Shown here in pieces: positions 61,074 through 64,000 of a stretch of 64,000 nucleotides of DNA. Under the pieces are notes generated by a model. The model was not told the origin of the DNA, searched no databases, and saw only the letters and a list, made by a program, of their open reading frames with translations. This stretch comes from Hyphomicrobiales bacterium. Lineage in GTDB: Bacteria; Pseudomonadota; Alphaproteobacteria; Rhizobiales; Rhizobiaceae. The DNA lies in assembly GCA_900468625.1 (NCBI GenBank), contig UBUL01000015.1, positions 62,001 to 126,000 on the forward strand, given 5' to 3'. Both the position numbers and the translations under genes were made by a program. How positions within the stretch are numbered: the first letter of the stretch is position 1; each line of letters starts with the position of its first letter.

Positions 61074-62768
61074 ATGTACTCATATGTGCGTCGAGGAAAC
61101 AGCCAGCCGGCCTGGCTGTTTCCTTTTGTTGTTGCCGTCGTGCTCTTGCTCAGCGTTCTGCCGCTGGCGCGGCTGGCGCTTGCCGGCATCGAAGCGCTGC
61201 TGAGAGGCGGCACCTATGAGCTGATCACCGATCCCTCGCTCTGGCGCTCGGCCTGGTACACGATCGAAACGGCCGTCCTCGGCACCATCGTTTCCGTCGT
61301 GCTCGGCTGCCTCTTCGCATTTTTGCTGACATTGACGGATCTGCCGGGAAGGAGCCTCATCGGCTTCCTCTTCGTGCTGCCGATGATGATCCCGCCGCAG
61401 GTGACGGCGCTTGCCTGGGTGCAGATGTCCGGGCCGTCGAGCCCGTTGCTGAAAGCGCTGCACATCGCGCCGCCGCTTGGCTCACCGCAGCCGCTCTATT
61501 CTATAGGTGGTATCGCGTTGCTTTACGGCGTTCAGCATGCGCCGCTCGTCTATCTCGCCTTGCGTGCCGGTTTGATGGCGCTGCCGCGCGATGGGGTTGA
61601 GGCAGCCAGGCTTTCCGGGGCGTCGGGCTTCCGTGTCTTCCGCGATATCATCCTGCCCTTGTCTCTGCCCGGTGTCATTGCGGGTGCAGCGATCGCCTTC
61701 GTCTCCTCGATCGGCAATTTCGGCATTCCGGCGATCCTCGGCATTCCCGCCTCGATCTATACGCTGTCGACGCTGATCTTCACCAAGTTCTCCAGTTTCG
61801 GGCCGCGCACCTTCGGCGATATCGCGGTGCTGTCGACGATGATCGCCGTCATTGCCGTTGTCGGGCTCGCCGTACAGGGCAGGGCCTTGAAGGGGCGTGA
61901 CTATCGCGTCATCGGCATTTCCGGAGCCACGGCTGCTTTTTCGCTCGGCCGCTGGCGCTATCTGGCCTTGCCGGTACTTTGCACTATCCTGTTCGTCATG
62001 CTCGTTGCTCCCTTCCTGGCACTGGTTGCCGGTGCGCTGGTGCCGGCCTATGGCGTGCCGCTTACCTTCAAGACGGCATCGCTCAATGCCTTCACGGAAA
62101 TCCTGTTTCGGCAGAGCATAACGCGCACCGCCTTTTCCAATTCGTTGTTTCTTGCCGGCATGACGGCATTCGGTCTCCTGCTGGTGACAGTGCTTGCCGC
62201 CTATGCGCTGACGCGGCGCAAGGACATGCTGAGCCGCATCGTCGGCGGCATGATCGAGATCCCCTATGCGCTGCCGGGCATCATCATCGCCGTCTGCTTC
62301 ATTCTGGTGTTTGCAGCACCATTGCCGATCCTCAATGTCACGCTCTACGGGACGATCTGGATCATCCTGCTCGCTTATTTCTCCGCCTATTTCGCGGTCA
62401 GCCTGAAGCCGGTCATGAGCGCCTTCCTGCAACTTGATCCGGCGCTGGAAGAGGCGGCGCGTCTTTCAGGGGCCGGCTTCTTCCGCCGTCTTGCCGATAT
62501 CATCGTGCCGCTGATCGCGCCGGCGGCGGGAGCATCGGTAATCCTCGTTTTCCTCATCGCCTGCAACGAGCTGACCGTTTCGGCGCTGCTCTGGTCGGCG
62601 GGTACGCAGACGCTCGGCGTCGTCATCTACAATTTCGACGATGGCGGCAGCGCCGACCTTGCCTCGGCCATGTCGGTCATCGTCATCGCCATGGTCGTCA
62701 TCATGATGGTGCTTCTGGAAATCATGGCCAAGCGTCTGCCGAAGGGAGTCGTGCCTTGGCGAAGCTGA
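61074..62768 (+). CDS. ABC transporter permease, fused double-domain (FbpB-like)
   Basis: A 564-residue inner-membrane protein carrying two permease domains in one chain, with about 12 hydrophobic segments. Each half has an EAA-type ATPase-contact loop: GVEAARLSGASGFRVFRDII (first) and ALEEAARLSGAGFFRRLADI (second). The fused form is typical of FbpB iron(III) and of PhnU2-type phosphonate systems. It starts 17 bp after the binding-protein gene and overlaps the ATPase gene by 13 bp, so the three act as one unit. Confidence 0.93.
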   Translation: MYSYVRRGNSQPAWLFPFVVAVVLLLSVLPLARLALAGIEALLRGGTYELITDPSLWRSAWYTIETAVLGTIVSVVLGCLFAFLLTLTDLPGRSLIGFLFVLPMMIPPQVTALAWVQMSGPSSPLLKALHIAPPLGSPQPLYSIGGIALLYGVQHAPLVYLALRAGLMALPRDGVEAARLSGASGFRVFRDIILPLSLPGVIAGAAIAFVSSIGNFGIPAILGIPASIYTLSTLIFTKFSSFGPRTFGDIAVLSTMIAVIAVVGLAVQGRALKGRDYRVIGISGATAAFSLGRWRYLALPVLCTILFVMLVAPFLALVAGALVPAYGVPLTFKTASLNAFTEILFRQSITRTAFSNSLFLAGMTAFGLLLVTVLAAYALTRRKDMLSRIVGGMIEIPYALPGIIIAVCFILVFAAPLPILNVTLYGTIWIILLAYFSAYFAVSLKPVMSAFLQLDPALEEAARLSGAGFFRRLADIIVPLIAPAAGASVILVFLIACNELTVSALLWSAGTQTLGVVIYNFDDGGSADLASAMSVIVIAMVVIMMVLLEIMAKRLPKGVVPWRS

Positions 62769-63787
62769 TCCTCAATCATATCGGTAAGGATTTCGGTACA
62801 GGCGGGCGCGCCGCTGTCAATGCCTTGTCGCTTGACGTTCGTGAAGGCGGCTTCCTGGCGCTGCTTGGCCCCTCCGGCTGTGGGAAGACGACCGTTCTTC
62901 GAATGATAGCCGGCTTCGAGCAGCCGACGGATGGCTCCATCCTTCTCGGCGAACGGCTGCTTGCGGATGCAGCGAATATGCTGCCGCCGGAGCGGCGCAA
63001 CATGGCGATGGTGTTTCAGTCCTATGCGCTCTGGCCGCATATGAATGTCGCCGACAACGTCGGTTATCCGCTGAAGGTGCGCGGCATTTCCGGCGAGCGC
63101 TACCGCGAGAAGGTGCGCGAGGCGCTCGCGACCGTGCGGCTTGGCGATTATGCGGAACGCAGGCCAGCGGATCTTTCCGGCGGCCAGCGGCAGCGCGTGG
63201 CGCTCGCCCGCTGCCTGGTGACATCGCCCGATGTCGTGCTGCTCGATGAGCCGCTCGCCAATCTCGACCGTCACCTGAAGAAGGAGATGGAGGAGACGTT
63301 TCGCGAATTCCATCAGCGCTCGGGCGCCACGATGGTCTATGTCACGCATGACCAGAGCGAAGCGATGGCGCTCGCGACCGACGTTGCCGTCATGTCCGAG
63401 GGGCGGCTGCTGCAGGTTGCACCGCCGGCCAAGATCTATGCATGCCCCGAAGGTAAAATGGTGGGCAGCCTTGTCGGGCAGGGTGCCATCCTGTCGCTCG
63501 CTTTTCCAGATTGCGGGCCGCGCCGCATCGACTGGCCGTCCTTCGGAGATATATGGGATAATCGGGCAGGCGGGTCTGCACAGGCGGATATCCTCGTACG
63601 GCCCGAAGACGTGGTCGCCGATGCGGAGGGTATTTCCTGCCACGTCGATTCCGTTCTCTATGAGGGCGAGCGCTATGCGATAAGGCTCTCGATGCCGGAT
63701 GGGCAAGTGCTGCGCGCCTATAGCCGCGAGGCTGTCGCTGTGGGTGACGTCTACCCGGTTGCCATTCGCTCCGCTTGGCGGCTTTGA
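62756..63787 (+). CDS. ABC transporter ATP-binding protein (FbpC/PotA-like)
   Basis: A 343-residue ATPase with Walker A LLGPSGCGKTTVLRMIAG, Q-loop MAMVFQSYALWPHMNVADNV, signature LSGGQRQRVALARCL, Walker B VVLLDEPLANLDRHLKK, and H-loop YVTHDQSEAMALA. A C-terminal TOBE-like regulatory domain follows (ADILVRPEDVVADAEGISCH). The start is TTG 62756, 13 bp inside the permease gene, with GGGAG upstream. Together with the upstream receptor and permease this completes an importer. Confidence 0.93.
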   Translation: MAKLILNHIGKDFGTGGRAAVNALSLDVREGGFLALLGPSGCGKTTVLRMIAGFEQPTDGSILLGERLLADAANMLPPERRNMAMVFQSYALWPHMNVADNVGYPLKVRGISGERYREKVREALATVRLGDYAERRPADLSGGQRQRVALARCLVTSPDVVLLDEPLANLDRHLKKEMEETFREFHQRSGATMVYVTHDQSEAMALATDVAVMSEGRLLQVAPPAKIYACPEGKMVGSLVGQGAILSLAFPDCGPRRIDWPSFGDIWDNRAGGSAQADILVRPEDVVADAEGISCHVDSVLYEGERYAIRLSMPDGQVLRAYSREAVAVGDVYPVAIRSAWRL

Positions 63788-63865
63788 TCGGGTAGCGACA
63801 AGGTGGTTGTTCGCCGTCGCCTCCTATGCTTGATTTGCTCGGCGTCACGAATGGGAGTCGCGCAT

Positions 63866-64000
63866 ATGCCCGATCACAGTTTTCCGATTTTCGATCTCGG
63901 CGCCTTCGAAGCGGCCGATCATCACGAGAAAAGGCGGATCGGCGCGGAGGTGGATCTGATATGCCGCTCGACCGGCTTCCTGGCGATTGCCAACCACGGC
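63866..64000 (+). CDS. 2-oxoglutarate/Fe(II)-dependent oxygenase, isopenicillin-N-synthase-like (partial)
   Basis: Only the first 45 residues lie in the window, because the gene runs off the right edge. They read MPDHSFPIFDLGAFEAADHH, then RRIGAEVDLICRSTGFLAIANHG. This is the N-terminal DIOX_N pattern (a proline-led DL strand, then GF.x.x.NHG) of isopenicillin N synthase-like dioxygenases. GGGAG precedes it; ATG 63851 in the same frame is an alternative start. It follows the transporter by 78 bp on the same strand, so they may be functionally linked. Confidence 0.85.
   Translation, partial: MPDHSFPIFDLGAFEAADHHEKRRIGAEVDLICRSTGFLAIANHG

Overview
The window reads as a chromosomal segment of a Rhizobium-group alphaproteobacterium (Rhizobiaceae). 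The evidence is the high G+C content and codon use, a two-piece (permuted) alphaproteobacterial tmRNA with tag ANDNYAEARLAA, Rhizobiaceae-type palindromic intergenic repeats, a rhizobial-type flagellin, and linked thyA, folA, hflK-hflC-degP, serB/miaA and ilvI-ilvH genes. About 70 protein genes are supported, with one structured RNA gene and one transcription-attenuation leader. No phage, insertion sequence, CRISPR array, rRNA or canonical tRNA was seen. Both edges cut genes: a glutathione S-transferase on the left and a 2-oxoglutarate/Fe(II) oxygenase on the right.

Layout. 0-6 kb: GST and a divergent HxlR regulator, UvrD-type helicase, an orphan flagellin, an OmpA-domain lipoprotein. 6-16 kb: DUF2000 protein with a head-to-head AraC regulator, a four-gene polar amino-acid ABC transporter, an FAD-linked D-2-hydroxyacid dehydrogenase, a 1246-residue AsmA-like protein. 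16-31.5 kb: conserved housekeeping block. It holds a ribbon-helix-helix protein, DUF4169, sspB, the tmRNA gene ssrA and thyA, then an insert of a DMT exporter, a PAT-type acetyltransferase, an XRE-cupin regulator and a DUF1932 dehydrogenase. After that come folA, hflK, hflC, degP, two tandem acetyltransferases, serB, miaA and a HerA-like ATPase.

31.5-43 kb: ilvI-ilvH behind an Ile/Val/Leu-rich leader peptide and terminator, a capsule-type glycosyltransferase, an aldo/keto reductase, a LysE exporter followed by a cobalt-type nitrile hydratase operon, an ECF sigma/anti-sigma/lipoprotein operon, a RecD-like helicase, pdxJ, and a RIME-like repeat. 43-54 kb: small regulator-target pairs. These are NmrA-like reductase with HxlR and a flavin monooxygenase, TetR with an MFS exporter, a MarR-GNAT fusion, Asp/Glu racemase with Lrp, type II NADH dehydrogenase, and zinc alcohol dehydrogenase with AraC. 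54-64 kb: TetR and ilvC, a methyltransferase, a VapBC-like toxin-antitoxin pair, an aminotransferase, an aldo/keto reductase, and an FbpABC-like transporter with a fused permease.

How the parts work together. Branched-chain amino-acid synthesis is split between ilvIH (attenuated) and ilvC (downstream of a TetR gene with a perfect palindromic operator candidate). Proteolytic quality control is concentrated in one stretch: ssrA makes the degradation tag, sspB encodes the adaptor that hands tagged proteins to ClpXP, and hflKC and degP act in the envelope. Many accessory genes are divergent regulator-target pairs. The most informative non-coding signals are the tmRNA beside sspB, the ilv attenuator, a probable leaderless promoter for the XRE regulator with a duplicated operator-like motif, and two copies of a 44-bp palindromic repeat, one of which supplies the 3' end of an MFS gene.
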